Position numbers and translations under genes: made by a program. The notes under the pieces are model-generated. The model had not been told where the DNA came from. It worked only from the letters and a program-made list of their open reading frames with translations, and made no database searches. 64,000 bases of DNA, from positions 12,995,690 to 13,059,689 of the forward strand of contig OZ038440.1 of the NCBI GenBank assembly GCA_964036275.1. The letters run 5' to 3'. Numbering within the stretch: position 1 is the first letter of the stretch; every line of letters begins with the position of its first letter. Below are positions 1 to 11,035 of the stretch, piece by piece. The DNA comes from Litoditis marina (Eukaryota > Nematoda > Chromadorea > Rhabditida > Rhabditidae).

Positions 1-339
1 AGAAAATAATCGGGCGTACTAACCTTGTTAATGAGCAAGCAATTATGAAAACATGTCTTCATCTTTTTTTCTGAACAGTTCGCTGCGTTCGGTGATCCCG
101 TTGACCGAAATCACCCTGAAGTAGTGAAACGTGCTGGTAGCCGAACTTCTCAAAAGTCTATCTTAGAATTCTATGAATGGCAAACTTGTAATTTAATGAA
201 TTACATACTTTATTCTATCTAGGCTCCTTATTGAATTGAAGTCGTTCAGAGAGAGGCCACCTAGAACGACACTTGTTGTTCTGATCTACGGTGTTTGTTA
301 CCTCCGTTCACTCGCCCTTTGCGTTTCGGTTGTGCTACA

Positions 340-428
340 CATTGAAAATCGGCAAGCCATAAAAATGCCCATGTCATGCCTGTAAATTTTCAACTTTATG
401 GCTTGCCATGGGCAGCAGATTTTCAGTC
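340..428. repeat. Hairpin/MITE-like inverted repeat
   Basis: The outer arms read ATTGAAAATC..GGCAAGCCATAAA on the left and the complement TTTATGGCTTGCC..GATTTTCAGT on the right, around a short centre. It looks like a small foldback element. No target-site duplication is obvious. Confidence 0.6.
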
Positions 429-1116
429 CTAACTCGAACTATAACTCACTTTTCCTATTATTTTCTCAACACGAACAACAGAGAATAATTGCACTTAGAA
501 CACCAGAAAAACGTTAGAAAATGACCTGAAAATTGAAGCTATTTCAACTTTATCAAATCTCGTTGGCTTTCGATCCGGTTGCATGTAACATGCAAGTGTG
601 AAAACATGTTGTCACCTTTTTCTGAGCACGCAATTGAGCCGGCAACTTGTTCAGACAGTCTCTCCCAGTCTGTGTTCTTGGAAATGCAACTATTTATTTT
701 CTCCGATATCTCGTAGGGAGGAAAGTCTCGCAAAGAAAAGCACGAATTTTCAAACATATTCCAACGTTCTCTGTTATTTCCAGTTGCAAATAAAATATCG
801 AAGAGCCACTCCTCTACTAGTCCCCTTATCTTTACTTCACGTGCATGGCCTGGCGCTGTTCTCTAAACGTACCACGTGAATGACATTCCATTCGAGAAGT
901 ATATCGTGCGCAGCGCGGAGCGCTGCGCAGATTAGTTTTTGTTCAAAGGTCTGCAGACATTACAAAACAGATTATTACAATTTTCTTCAAAGTACGTCGA
1001 CCATTTTCTTAGATTTTTGCATGAATCACTGAAGGGCAACACGTCTACAAGATACTACGTTCACGTTCCAAGTAGAATTTATTGAGAGGAGTTAGAGGGC
1101 CCAACGTCTCGCAAAA

Positions 1117-1206
1117 ATGGCTTCCGTGCGGGGCGGCGGCGGCGGCGGCGGCGGCGACAAAAGTGTCCGCCTCCTCAAATCTCGGCATAGTTTCGCACAA
1201 AATTAA
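1117..1206 (+). other. Possible 29-aa poly-glycine ORF (doubtful)
   Basis: An ATG at 1117 opens a 29-codon frame whose centre is a (GGC)n run giving eight consecutive glycines, followed by a basic tail ending at TAA 1204-1206. It begins next to GGGCCCAACG, a string also present at the ends of the large foldback at 52514-53054. The ORF may therefore be a by-product of a GC-rich repeat. No family is recognised and no splice partner was found. Confidence 0.15.
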
Positions 1207-1452
1207 CTTATTCAAAAAATACTTACATTATTGAAAAGCTCTAAAAAAGTTGAGGTATACGTATTTTCCAGGTATGTCTGAAATTTGAATATTACGTGTG
1301 AGAGAGCCGAAAATGGTCTCGCAAAAAATCATGGATAGACCGGTTTCGTGAAAATAAAAATGAAAGAAGAGTTTAACGTGTAGTAGGAAGACGTTTTCCA
1401 ATGAAGAACTCATAACAGGCGGGTACATCTTGGTTTCTCCTCCTATTCACAT

Positions 1453-1530
1453 GTGTGTGAATGGCGGATTGGATAAACGCTCTATTCACGCACGGCGAAC
1501 GAAGGTTCGATTCCCGCCTGGAGTCTAGAG
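1453..1530 (+). repeat. tRNA-like sequence, probable degenerate SINE head
   Basis: An A-box-like string (TGGCGGATTGGATAAACGC) is followed about 30 bases later by a canonical B box (GGTTCGATTCC). The T-stem pairs at only two or three positions and no acceptor stem forms, so this is not an intact tRNA gene. It resembles the tRNA-derived part of the SINE copies nearby. Confidence 0.45.
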
Positions 1531-1696
1531 TGGAAAATTTGCTTGAACGAGGTTACAACTACACCAAACGTTCTGCACTACGGCACGGTTTAAAACTCCA
1601 ATAAAAAAACATAACATTCCTTGTTCAGCTTATTGTTCAAAAATATCATTTTTTATCAAAAATGACCGTTACTTCGTAACCATAGAAAAAGAGTTC

Positions 1697-2213
1697 AATT
1701 AGTATAAAAAAACGAGTGTAAAAAAAGAAAAGATTAGTTTTGGATAAATATGTACAAGAAATATAAAAGAAGTCCAATAAAAATATTTTGAGGAAAATGC
1801 TAATCTCGCTTCTCTTGAAAACAACGGAGTATATAGTCGTGGGCAAAGAAAAGGAGGGAGGGTACTGTATATCTTACTTTCCGCTGTGTACGCACACATG
1901 TTTTCGATTCCAAAGCGGCCCTGTTACATGCCCTACTAGCGCAGTGGTTAGCGTCCTGCTATGAATATTTTGCTCCCAGGTTCGATTCCGACGAGAGGCA
2001 TACATTAAGCCCACTATAAGCTAGATTATTGTGAGTAATGTCAGAAGTTTTCTTCCGACAACCAAAAACTCGGTATCCTTTTTTTGAAATTCTAAACCGA
2101 GCGAGATTAGAGTTTTCCTCAAAATATTTTTATTGGACTTCTTTTATATTTCTTGTACATATTTATCCAAAACTAATCTTTACTTTCTTTACACTCGTTT
2201 TTTTATACTAATT
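1697..2213. repeat. Foldback element with 113-bp arms enclosing a SINE
   Basis: Bases 1697-1809 and 2101-2213 are near-perfect inverted copies, beginning AATTAGTATAAAAAAACGAG and ending CTAATCTCGC at the inner edge. The 291-bp loop contains the SINE copy at 1831-2026. No clear target-site duplication flanks the element. Confidence 0.8.
1831..2026 (+). mobile_element. tRNA-derived SINE, copy A
   Basis: The element runs TATAGTCGT.., GGGTACTGTATATCT, CCGCTGTGTACGCACACATG, then a tRNA-like part with A box TAGCGCAGTGGTTAGCG and B box GGTTCGATTCC, then a short AT-rich tail. The same order of blocks occurs in copies B (2609-2800, minus) and C (11053-11244, minus). The tRNA-like part lies towards the 3' end instead of the 5' end usual for SINEs. 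Confidence 0.7.
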
Positions 2214-2608
2214 GTATATATAGTCGCTTCCATTGCCGAAATTAGAACCAAGTGATGAAATGTTAAGCTGTAACATGTTGAAAACGTATCGGGAAATTGA
2301 ATTGCCTAGTCAGATCAAAGGTCATGTGCGGTACTTGGCTTCATTTTCTTATCATAACATTCTTTTTTTGACGCTGGATTAGGATTAGCAGGACACGTGA
2401 TCTGTGATATCTTTCTAAGGTGACAAAATGTTTGGTATTAATGTCATACATTATGATAAATATTCAAGATAATTGAATAATCCTTCCGTTCGATCGGTTT
2501 CTAATATACAGAGTACCGTTTTTCGGCCTAGTGGTTTTGTTAAGATGAACCTAATACTTGAGAATTCGCTTACGCAGCTGACAATATGATTGTCATCATT
2601 CTGTACGG

Positions 2609-2800
2609 AGTGCCATATTTATAATTTTCGTCCCGCGCCGGAATCGATCTTGCGAGGAAAAGGTGCGTAGCTGTGCTCTTACCACTGCGCTACGAGAGTA
2701 AATGAAAAAATAAGCTCTCGTGGTAATCATAGACATGTGGTCGTACACAGCGAAAATTTATATATACAGTACCCTCACCTTTTTGTTGGCGACGACTACA
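2609..2800 (-). mobile_element. tRNA-derived SINE, copy B
   Basis: This is a reverse-strand copy of the element at 1831-2026. It shares the GTCGTCGCCAAC start, the GGGTACTGTATATA block, the GTGTACGACCACATG block, the A box TAGCGCAGTGGTAAGAG, a B box mutated to GATCGATTCC and an ATAAATATGGCACTC tail. It is more diverged than copy C. Confidence 0.65.
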
Positions 2801-3198
2801 TAAAATCTTATTTACTAACCATCGTTTCAAGAGAGAAACATATTCACATAATTCATTATTGTTTAGTGTAAAAAAAAGGTAGAAAATATGACACCACTAA
2901 ATGGAAGTTACCTGAAACCTATAACATGTTGAAGTTAAGAGGAAGATCTGACTCGATCAATTGACTTTGTCGTTTGTGTTGAGTTTGCTCCAAAAACATT
3001 CAATTTGCGCTATGAACTTCTTCAAAGATAAGTTTGCTGGAAGAAACATAAGTTTGCTCAACAAACATAAGTTTGCTGGAAGACAAAACTCGTTGAATCA
3101 AAACACAAGACACACGTGCCTTGATACCAGTGTTTGAAGTATGAAGTATGAATTGTCGTCTCTTATCTACACAAAGAACTGACGCGTGTTCGGCCGAA

Positions 3199-3204
3199 TA
3201 TAAA
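3199..3204 (+). promoter_or_regulatory. TATA box of the lipase gene
   Basis: TATAAA lies 39 bases before the lipase ATG at 3243. That spacing suits a TATA-driven promoter with a very short 5' leader. The assignment is by position only. Confidence 0.45.
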
Positions 3205-3242
3205 CTGAAGACTGTGAGAGATAACAACTGTTCTCACTCGGA

Positions 3243-6200
3243 ATGCTGTTACTTCTCACTCTATTTGTCTCCTCAGCTTTCGCTGAGGTGAACGGACCAC
3301 TCACATCCGATTTCTCAACATGGTTGGGCAGGTACGCAGTTTCGTATAACAAAAAAGTTGTAAAACAAAACTTTCGTTCTCGATTTCGCACGGCTATGTA
3401 TTATGTTAGCCCAGGAATTACATTCAAAGAACTGCTGAAGATAAACACTTTGAAACATTCATGATTTCTGTGGAATCTCTCTTTGATTATAGGAATAGTT
3501 GAAGAATGTTGCAATAAATGTTGCTAGGTTAGGCTATACAACTTTTTTAGCCCTAACTAGTGCGTTGCTTTTTCTTTGCACAATCTAGACTTGCGCAAAT
3601 GACCTACATTCTTGCAATGGTATCTCAAATACACTCGATAAAAAACATTTTTATATGAGCATGTTTCCAGTAATGGATACGCGGCAGATGATTTTGAGCG
3701 GTCCGACTATGGAACACAGGGAAGCTATGGCGGGAAGTCAAAATCAGCTGATACGGTGAGTTACAAGTACATTCAAAATAATTATTTTTGCCTGCTTGAA
3801 AACTTACTTGATTATCTAACTTCGAATATAGAAAATTTAGTGTAATTATATGTAGTAAGTCGTTGTTAGCTAATCAGCCCGTCCCATGGTCCTATAGTAA
3901 CCAAACTCTGTAATGTATGTCCCGAAAAACTTGAAGACACGATATTTTGTTTCGTTTGAATAATTTTCCAATAATCCTCTGATCGACTATAGGATTTTTT
4001 AGAGAATTCCTCGTGAGAATATCTCACGAGCCATTAAAAGGTTACTAGCGTGTCAGGAGAATCTCGTTTCGATATATGAGATATGTCTTTTCAGGTTAGC
4101 AACACTCCAGTGATCTTCATCCACGGCAATTCTGACAGTGCTCTCCACAGCTCGAATAGTGCGACCGGGTGGGACAACAGTATTGAGGTCAGTCGCTTAG
4201 TGATAACGTCTTATGACTCCTTCCAACTGTACCGGTAGCCTCCTGGTCAATCCTCAACAATAGAGTGAGGCCTGGCGGCGTAGCAAACCGTCCAACCTCA
4301 TGAGAAGTTCATATGAGTTTCTCTTGAGATACCTCATGAGCTACTCGTGAACTCTCAATGTTATAGCATAGGAATCGATAGAATCTCATGAGAAGCTCGT
4401 GCTAATACTTCCTGAGGTGATCTCATGAACTTTTGTGGGGATCCCAACGTTGCCAGGTCAGAGACACGCAGACTATAACATTCTGTCTCCGGATGTTGCA
4501 CGCTGCGAATGTCATTTCAGCGTTGATTATTTTGCAATTATTTTATTAACGAAATTTTCAGTATTTCTTGAAAAATGGGTATAAGACTTCGGAGCTGTAC
4601 GCGACGTCCTGGGGAGACAACAATCCACTCCATGCTGGTACCAGGTAACCACTTGAAACTGTTTCTAACGACAGATTAGTCAGATTCATTCTACCTATAT
4701 CAACTCGGTATTGAAAATCCTTATTTTTTATGGAACACACAGCAACTACATGAGAAAAGGCTGGTTCAACTACTTGACAACTAACTACATCAACTTCATA
4801 AGAACGAATTATCAGAACATCGAACTACATGAACGGCAAGTATTTATCGATGAATTATCTTGCATTCATTTCAGAACCCACAACTGCCATGACCTCAACC
4901 GTTTGCGTCGTTTCGTGAAGGCAGTTCTCGACTACACTGGGGCACCCAAGATATCGCTGGTCACTCACTCGATGGGGGTCACTTTGATGCGGAAGGTGGT
5001 CAAGGGAGGAGCCATTACCGGCAGCGATGGTGGGTATATGATTTGTTTACTATACCTGTATAAAAAAGAAATCTTCTTTTTCTTTTGTCTGACAGCGTTA
5101 GAGTTCGCTCCATATCCACCTGTACCCAAGGTCTAAAAAATATGACTATAGCGGTATAGGTTTGTCAAACCGTTGTGGACACCGTACCATCGATTTTGTG
5201 AGGGGCGGGGTTTGGCGAAGGAGACCAGCCAGTCTGCGTGTCATTGATCTGTACACTCTCTGCAATCAACGACCGCTCGCCCCATATCACTTAAAGAAGG
5301 ACGATTATGTGGACCAATCCTGTTACATCGGTCCTTTAAACTGCAATTGAAAAATATATTGCGGTTTAAAGGACTGAAGCGTTGCGATTGGACCACATAA
5401 TCGTCCTTCTTTAATCAATCGAGGCATTTGGTGTTTCTATGGGTAAAATGTTTCGATTTTCGCGAAAATCGAAAAGTCAATCTCGAAAAGCAGAGATTAT
5501 ACCAAATGTGTTCAAAATCGAGAATCGAAAAATTCGAAATTTTTCAGAATCGAAACTTAGATTGTTTTCGAGTTTCGATTCTAGTCTTGAAAAATGACCA
5601 GATTTCGATCAGGAAGCATCATACGATAGTTCTGAAAATGAGTAAAGCGTATTCATATTATGTATCTGGCCCATGAAGGGAGCTTTCCATTTAATAGTGA
5701 AAGTCGAAAATCGATATCGAATCGAATCGAAACTTCAAAATGGCTCGAAAGTTGAAAATCGAAATAATCGGTTTTTCATAATCGATTAACAACACTAGAC
5801 AAAACCTAAATATCCAGTTATAAATTTCATTGCACACTTGCCAAAATGTCTTCTGTTTCACATAACGTTTATCTCAGGTACTTGCAATGTGGGAATCTCG
5901 CTCGCTAACAAAGTGGAGGTATTCGTGGGACTAGCGGGTGCCAACTACGGCCTTTGCAGCTGTGAAGGCGCATCCGAACTGGAAGCTACTTGTAATAACA
6001 AGGTACGGTACATGTCTGATGTGTTGTGTCTCATTTATTGTAGTTTAATCTCTGACCTTCACTTGCAATTCACACTCTATGATGCGTATGCAATGCTAAC
6101 TACAACTCAGATATGATGAGGAACTGCAGTATAGCTCAAAATCTTCAAATGATTTTTTTGGATAAAAACATTAAACTATTCGTTTGAAAGAGCACTCGCA

Positions 6201-7160
6201 CACCGACTTTGAAACATTAAACACTGACCTTATGAGGCGTTCAAAAAGATTCGATGTTTTCCATAGTTAATAGCAATAACCGATTTAAAATGCCCACAGA
6301 TATATTTTCATATTGTGTCCATCGCCATCGGCCCTTTTAAAAACAAAATGAATAAATGTATGAGAAAAATGAATTTGCAAAGAAACATGAATTCTGTTAA
6401 TGAAAAAGGGGTCTGATTGTTTCAGAACGGTCTGTTCCCGGGCGACAGCTGTGGCATGAACTATCTGACGTGTGGCCTGAAACCCCTCCCGTGGCCGTGT
6501 AGTTCTCCCTCCTACGCAGAGTTTCTCATGGACATGAACAATGATCCCCATGTGGAAGCAGAATACGTGTTCTCCGCCTGGAGTCTAGGTATAGTCTATG
6601 TGACTTCTACGTGAACTTCCACAGTATGAAATCAAATTGTCAAATAAGAGTTTTTATTACGAACAAACTTTTCGATAACCATACCTGTTATAAAGCACAA
6701 TCCGCGCTCTATACCTGGAGTCTAGTTATGGTCTTTGTCACTCCTACTCGTACTCATACAGTATGCGGTTGAACTGTTTCTCATTGCGTTTTTGGGACCA
6801 TACCCTGCATTTGTTGGAGAAAGTCGTAATTATATGACTGTATCGGTATCTTCCGCTGTGTGTAATTTGCTCAATTTGAGGGGTACCTGAATTCAATCCA
6901 TTGGAACTAAAGTTTATGAATACTTCATGTTTTGAAATTTTCAGCGAAACCGGCTTTAGCGAATATGTTCTATTGACGTACGAACCTTTTCAGGAGACAA
7001 CCTTATTCTGTACGAGGATCAAGTGTGGGGACGACCCACTTCCTACATTCCCACGTCCACAGGGAAAAAGGTGTATACCGTATACACCCACATGGAAACC
7101 AAGGAACTGACTGCCGCTGACCAATACACAATGGTACACGACAAAAAAGCGCCCAACTAA
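3243..7160 (+). CDS. Secreted class-2 (EstB-type) triacylglycerol lipase
   Basis: Eight exons give 319 aa: 3243-3331, 3671-3755, 4095-4187, 4562-4644, 4875-5029, 5878-6002, 6426-6588 and 6994-7160. All phases agree and it ends in TAA. Residues 1-14 are a signal peptide (MLLLLTLFVSSAFA). An oxyanion-region HGN sits at about residue 68, and the nucleophile elbow HSMG puts the catalytic Ser at ~149. Paired cysteines occur in the NYGLCSCEG and CNNK regions. This layout (GYxxxxF, PVIFIHGNSD, ELYATSWGD, THSMGVT) and the length match the nematode lips family, which hydrolyse lipid esters outside the cell. The active-site Asp and His were not assigned. Intron 5 carries a hairpin element and CGAAAA-rich repeats. 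AATAAA at 7375 is a possible polyadenylation signal. Confidence 0.92.
5291..5414. repeat. 124-bp hairpin element flanked by TTAA, in lipase intron 5
   Basis: Two ~55-base arms (AAGAAGGACGATTATGTGG and its complement) surround a short AT loop. TTAA lies at both outer edges (5291-5294 and 5411-5414), which could be a TTAA target duplication of the piggyBac type or simply part of the palindrome. Confidence 0.65.
5440..5790. repeat. CGAAAA/TCGAAAAT simple-repeat tract in lipase intron 5
   Basis: Many irregular copies of TCGAAAATCGAA-like strings on both strands. Similar tracts (CTCGAAAACTCGA) lie in SENP introns at about 37225-37320 and 39150-39300, so this is a recurrent low-complexity family in the region. 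Confidence 0.55.
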
Positions 7161-7683
7161 ACACCTACATTAAACTGTACATAGTGTAATATTTTAAAAA
7201 CAAATATATTTGAACAAGATGTATTTAAATGTTTGTATGCCATGTGTAGATACTGCCAACGCGTGACGTGTTCAAGCTACGCACAGTATTGAAATCAAAT
7301 CTACACCCTGCGGAGTAGAAAGTTTGAGTATTTTACCGCATGGGTAGATTAAAGGGGGCTGCATTGAATTTTCAAATAAAAGATCGAACTGAGACAGGTC
7401 GATATATATATTTTTCTTACTGGAATGTCCAATTCAAAGCCCTGTTTTCCAAAATTTCACCACTTTTTTGCTTACAGTCAGAGACGCAGAGGATGATTTG
7501 GAGTGAATGAATATTGATTTCGCGCACTTTTCTGACTCTCGTGCCTTTTCGGCTATACGCCGTTAGCCAAATTCGATTTTCGGTTTGATAAGCACCGTTT
7601 TTGCTAACTTTTTGTTTATAAGAAAATTTGTACATTTTCCCTATTGGCGTTCAATGAACAGAAATTCAGAATAGATCATTCAT
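7161..7683. other. Intergenic between convergent lipase and mucin-like genes
   Basis: No coding sequence is visible. The stretch contains AATAAA at 7375-7380, a candidate poly(A) signal for the lipase, and an AT-rich run near 7403. The two flanking genes end towards each other about 520 bases apart. Confidence 0.5.
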
Positions 7684-10600
7684 TCAGTGCATAATGGGTG
7701 CAATAAGAACGGCAGTGAACAACAGGTTCATTGTATTCGTTCCCTGCGAGGCCTCGACGGTTGCAGTTTCTTCGCTCGCAATTTCACGGGAACAGGGAGC
7801 TCTCACAGGTGAAGCTCTGGGTGCAGGTGCTGGCGGTTGAGGTGAAGGTGATTTAGAAGTCGAACTCGGAGTTGAGGTTGTAGTTGAACTCGAGGTTGAA
7901 CTTGTAGTCGACCTGGGAGTCGAAGTCAAACTTGGAGCAGACGTAGGGTTCGAACTCGGGATTGGGACGGAGGTTGAACCGGTTGTAGAAGTCGGATTCA
8001 CAATTGTAGTAGACTCGGGCTCTGAACTGTGAGTTGAGCTCGGGGTTGAGATGGTATCCGAGATCGTAGTTGACTCGGAAGTTGAACGAGATACTGAACT
8101 CGGAGTCGAACTCGGAGTTGAGGTGGTAGTTGAATTCGAAGTTGAACTTGTGGTCGAAGTAGGAGTCGAAGTCAAACTTGGAGCAGACGTAGGGTTCGAA
8201 CTCGGGATTGGGACGGAGGTTGAACCGGTTGTAGAAGTCGGATTCACAATTGTAGTAGACTCGGGCTCTGAACTGTGAGTTGAGCTCGGGGTTGAGATGG
8301 TATCCGAGATCGTAGTTGACCCGGAAGTTGAACGAGATACTGAACTCGGAGTCGAACTCGGAGTTGAGGTGGTAGTTGAATTCGAAGTTGAACTTGTGGT
8401 CGAAGTAGGAGTCGAAGTTGAGCTTGGAGCAGACGTAGGGTTCGAACTCGGGATTGGGACGGAAGTTGAATTCGAAGTTGAACTCGGAGTTAAGTCGGTG
8501 GTTAAGCTGGGAGATGAACTCGGGACTGAACTCAAGGTGATATCCGAGTTCGTAGATGATTTGGAAGTTAAACTAGGAGTTGAACTTGAACTTGAACTGG
8601 GGTTTGGCGCGGACGTGGCATTTGAGTCAGAAGTTGAGCTGGCAGTGGAACTCGGAGTTAGGCTGAATGTTGATTCCTGAGTTGGCTCGGAAGTTGATCT
8701 CGTTGTTGAACCAGAAGATCGCATGGCAGTTGAAGTCAAACTCAAGGTTGAGGTGGAAGTTGGAGTTGAACTCTGAGTTGACTCGGGAGTGGAACTCATT
8801 GTTGAACTTGGGGTCGGCGTGGTAAATGACGTCGTACTCAAAGTGGTGGTTGAACTCTCAGTTGGCTCAAGAGTTGAACTCGAAGTTGCACTTAGAGTTG
8901 GGATGATGGCTGAAGTCGAACTCGAAGTTGAGGTTGCACTCTGAGTTGGATAGGGACTTGAACTCTTTGCTGGACTTGGAGTTGGCGTGGCAGTTGAAGT
9001 CAAACTCAAGGTTGAGGTTGAACTCTGAGTTGACTCGAAAGTTGCACTCGAAGTTGGACTTGGAGTTGGAATGGTGGTTGAAGCCGAGCTCAAGGTTGAG
9101 GTGGGAGTGGAGGTTGAACTCTGAGTTGGCTCGGAAGTTGAACTTTTTGCTCGACTTGGAGTTTGCTTGGGAGTTGAAGTTGAGCTCAAAGTTGACGTGG
9201 AGGTGGAAGTTGAACTCTGAGTTGACTCGGGAGTTGAACTCGAAGTCGGACTTGTGGTCATACTAGTAGTTGAAGTGGTGGTAGTTTGCGAGGGATGGAG
9301 GGCAGCTGAAAAAAAACTATTAAACCGATGTTGGATCTGAATATCAAACTCAAACTAAGATATTTGTCTATTCATGTAAAAACAAAACAAATGTAACACG
9401 ACAAAGCGATAAATGCTCGTATATTTCCAACACTTCATAGAAAGAGGAAACTCTTCTTTACCAAGCAATTGCTTTCAAATTCAGTTTTGCGTATCAGTGG
9501 ATATATACACACATCATACACCTAAATGTTTTTTTTCAAACGCACCACTAAGTTTTTGATAGCAGCTTCGGACTTTGTCATACCCAAAGTTCTTGGTCGT
9601 ATTACTGACGTGTTCCTGGAAAATAGTAAGCGTAGAATTGAATGATACAAGTTGTAGACTGATGCACGTTAACCATTCCCACTAACATATTATCTCGAGG
9701 AACCGGTTTTGTTTTGACTTCCACTATGAGGCAACTAGATCTTGTATTATACTATTACAACGGCTCTCTATGTTGCTTATCTTTCTTTCGCGTTGTGGAC
9801 CCAAAACCAAGTGCATTCCATAAATTGGAAGCTTAAGGCACTAGACGCTCAGAACCCAACCCTATTTTAATTCAGTATGACTTATAACACTCAGACAATT
9901 CATTGCCAATTAGCAACCCACTTTTGTAACGGGCCCCGACGAGAGAGTGTGCAGGTCAGATAGAAGCTGAGTACGTATGCTAGAAGATCCCGGCACCTAC
10001 ATCCCATCCTGCGTCTCTCGCTTTGCCTCACTATTTCCCGTCTCTTACATCCCGGCGGGATGTAAGAGCAGAGAAATACCGTTTGTTCGAGGAGACGCAG
10101 GATGGGATGTCGGTGCCGGGATCTTCTAGCATACGTACTCTGAGTGTCTTGGAATGTTTGCGGCTTTATCAGATGTCTTGGAATGTTTGCGGCTTTATCA
10201 GATGTCTTGGAATGTTTGCGGCTTTATCAGATGTCTTGGAATGTTTGCGGCTTTATTAACCCCCAAGCTCTCGCGTTCGTAGTTTGCCAATAGCAAAAAA
10301 TTGCCAATTTTTCTGTGTGATGCAGTTTACTCACCTGAAAGGAAGTCAAGTTCGCGTTACAGAGATCAGTGTTACAATAGCAGAAGTCTTCGGAAATTTG
10401 ATAATCAGGACTGTCTTCATGTTTGCATTTAAAGGAGGGGGTACGAGAGCGCTGCAAAGTTTGAAAACCCTGATTTCTTCAGAAAAGCTTTTCATTTCAA
10501 CAAAAAAAAACGGTTCGTTGGTGAGTTTCACAAGTAGGGCTGTTGAATACTAGATGCTTGTCTTTGGAGCTTCAAATACTGCTTTTCCGCAGATATGAAA

Positions 10601-11035
10601 AAAGAACGGGATCTCAAGCCTTATACTGGAAGTAAATTGAATAATCACGTGAATTTCGCATTCTAATCAAGTATCGAGCACTTTGTCGTTCAAGGTTTCT
10701 GAGTTCTGCTGTGTTTAACGTGTTTCACGTGATTGTGCAATTGACTAACAGTATAAAACTAACAGTATAGGATTTGCCGGAACTATCGCTGCAAAAACAT
10801 TTTCTATGCCGTACCAGGCAGAGCGAATACTTCGTCTGTTTTTTTCTACTAACTGTAGTTTGCATGAATTCATAACTTACAATGGTTTTATGTTGATGGC
10901 AACGGAAATAACACCCCTCAACACTATCGTGCTCGACGAGACACACCCTTGCGTTGCATTTAAACGGCGGATTCTCGGGCATATTTTCCCACCACTCATA
11001 ACACTTTACGGCCAAAGAGACGGCCACTAGTGAAC
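7684..11035 (-). CDS. Ly6/ET-like cysteine-rich domain fused to a Ser/Thr mucin stalk, probably GPI-anchored
   Basis: Four exons were assembled: 11035-10881, 10451-10335, 9615-9546 and 9306-7684. Phases agree throughout and the gene stops at TGA 7686-7684. Exon 1 here opens in a hydrophobic run (SLVAVSLAV) just before KCYEWW, so it is probably the end of a signal peptide whose start lies in an unfound upstream exon. The next ~90 residues carry spaced cysteines and end in FCYCNTDLCN, the hallmark of the uPAR/Ly6 and worm ET-module fold. A ~500-residue Ser/Thr/Pro stalk follows, containing an 82-residue unit repeated about 2.5 times (246 bp period, 7900-8470). The C-terminus is a hydrophobic stretch (MNLLFTAVLIAPIMH) suited to GPI attachment. 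Inferred role: a surface or cuticle glycoprotein. The third exon rests only on phase and splice sites. Confidence 0.72.
7900..8480 (-). repeat. 246-bp (82-codon) tandem repeat in the mucin stalk
   Basis: The string GGGTTGAGATGGTATCCGAG occurs at 8043 and again 246 bases later. The surrounding ~240 bases match almost perfectly, with a third partial copy at 7900-8040. The period is a whole number of codons, so the reading frame is kept and the stalk is lengthened by duplication. Confidence 0.85.
9969..10140. repeat. Nested inverted repeat in an intron of the mucin-like gene
   Basis: Arms 9969-10018 and 10092-10140 are inverted copies (AGTACGTATGCTAGAAGATC at the outer end). A second small palindrome, TCTTACATCCCGGCGGGATGTAAGA, sits near 10040-10067. 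The layout suggests a foldback element. Confidence 0.7.
10145..10257 (+). repeat. 29-bp tandem repeat, 4 copies
   Basis: The unit starts TGTCTTGGAATGTTTGCGGC and repeats exactly at 10145, 10174, 10203 and 10232 before breaking at TTATTAAC. It lies in the intron between the Ly6-domain exon and the small third exon, directly beside the nested inverted repeat. Confidence 0.9.
10624..10753. mobile_element. 130-bp mariner-like MITE, copy 1
   Basis: Termini are TACTGGAAGTAAATTGAATA and the imperfect complement ending CAATTGACTAACAGTA; both ends also carry TCACGTGAA. A TA dinucleotide flanks each side, the target duplication of Tc1/mariner elements. A second copy of the same length lies at 48088-48217. 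Confidence 0.82.

Larger units (their letters stand above)
1..3242. other. Intergenic, repeat-rich, no convincing gene
   Basis: No reading frame here has recognisable conserved protein sequence or a consistent splice structure. The stretch holds a ~90 bp hairpin (340-428), a GC-rich hairpin (908-928), a (GGC)n run (1131-1156), a foldback element (1697-2213), two tRNA-like SINE copies and a short tandem repeat with the unit AAGTTTGCTGGAAGAAACAT (about 3029-3085). The last ~60 bases are the probable core promoter of the downstream lipase gene. Confidence 0.6.

Noticed and set aside
1939..2005. tRNA gene on the plus strand
   Set aside because: A and B boxes are present but acceptor and T stems do not pair, and the same sequence recurs within a larger SINE block.
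4711..4852. Open frame between lipase exons 4 and 5
   Set aside because: Exon 4 (AG phase) joins exon 5 directly to give conserved R-THNCHD; adding the stretch breaks the family alignment.
8051..9266. Long plus-strand frames rich in VELGVEVEV opposite the mucin stalk
   Set aside because: They are antisense shadows of the Ser/Thr repeat; composition is an artefact of the codon bias and there are no splice or start signals.
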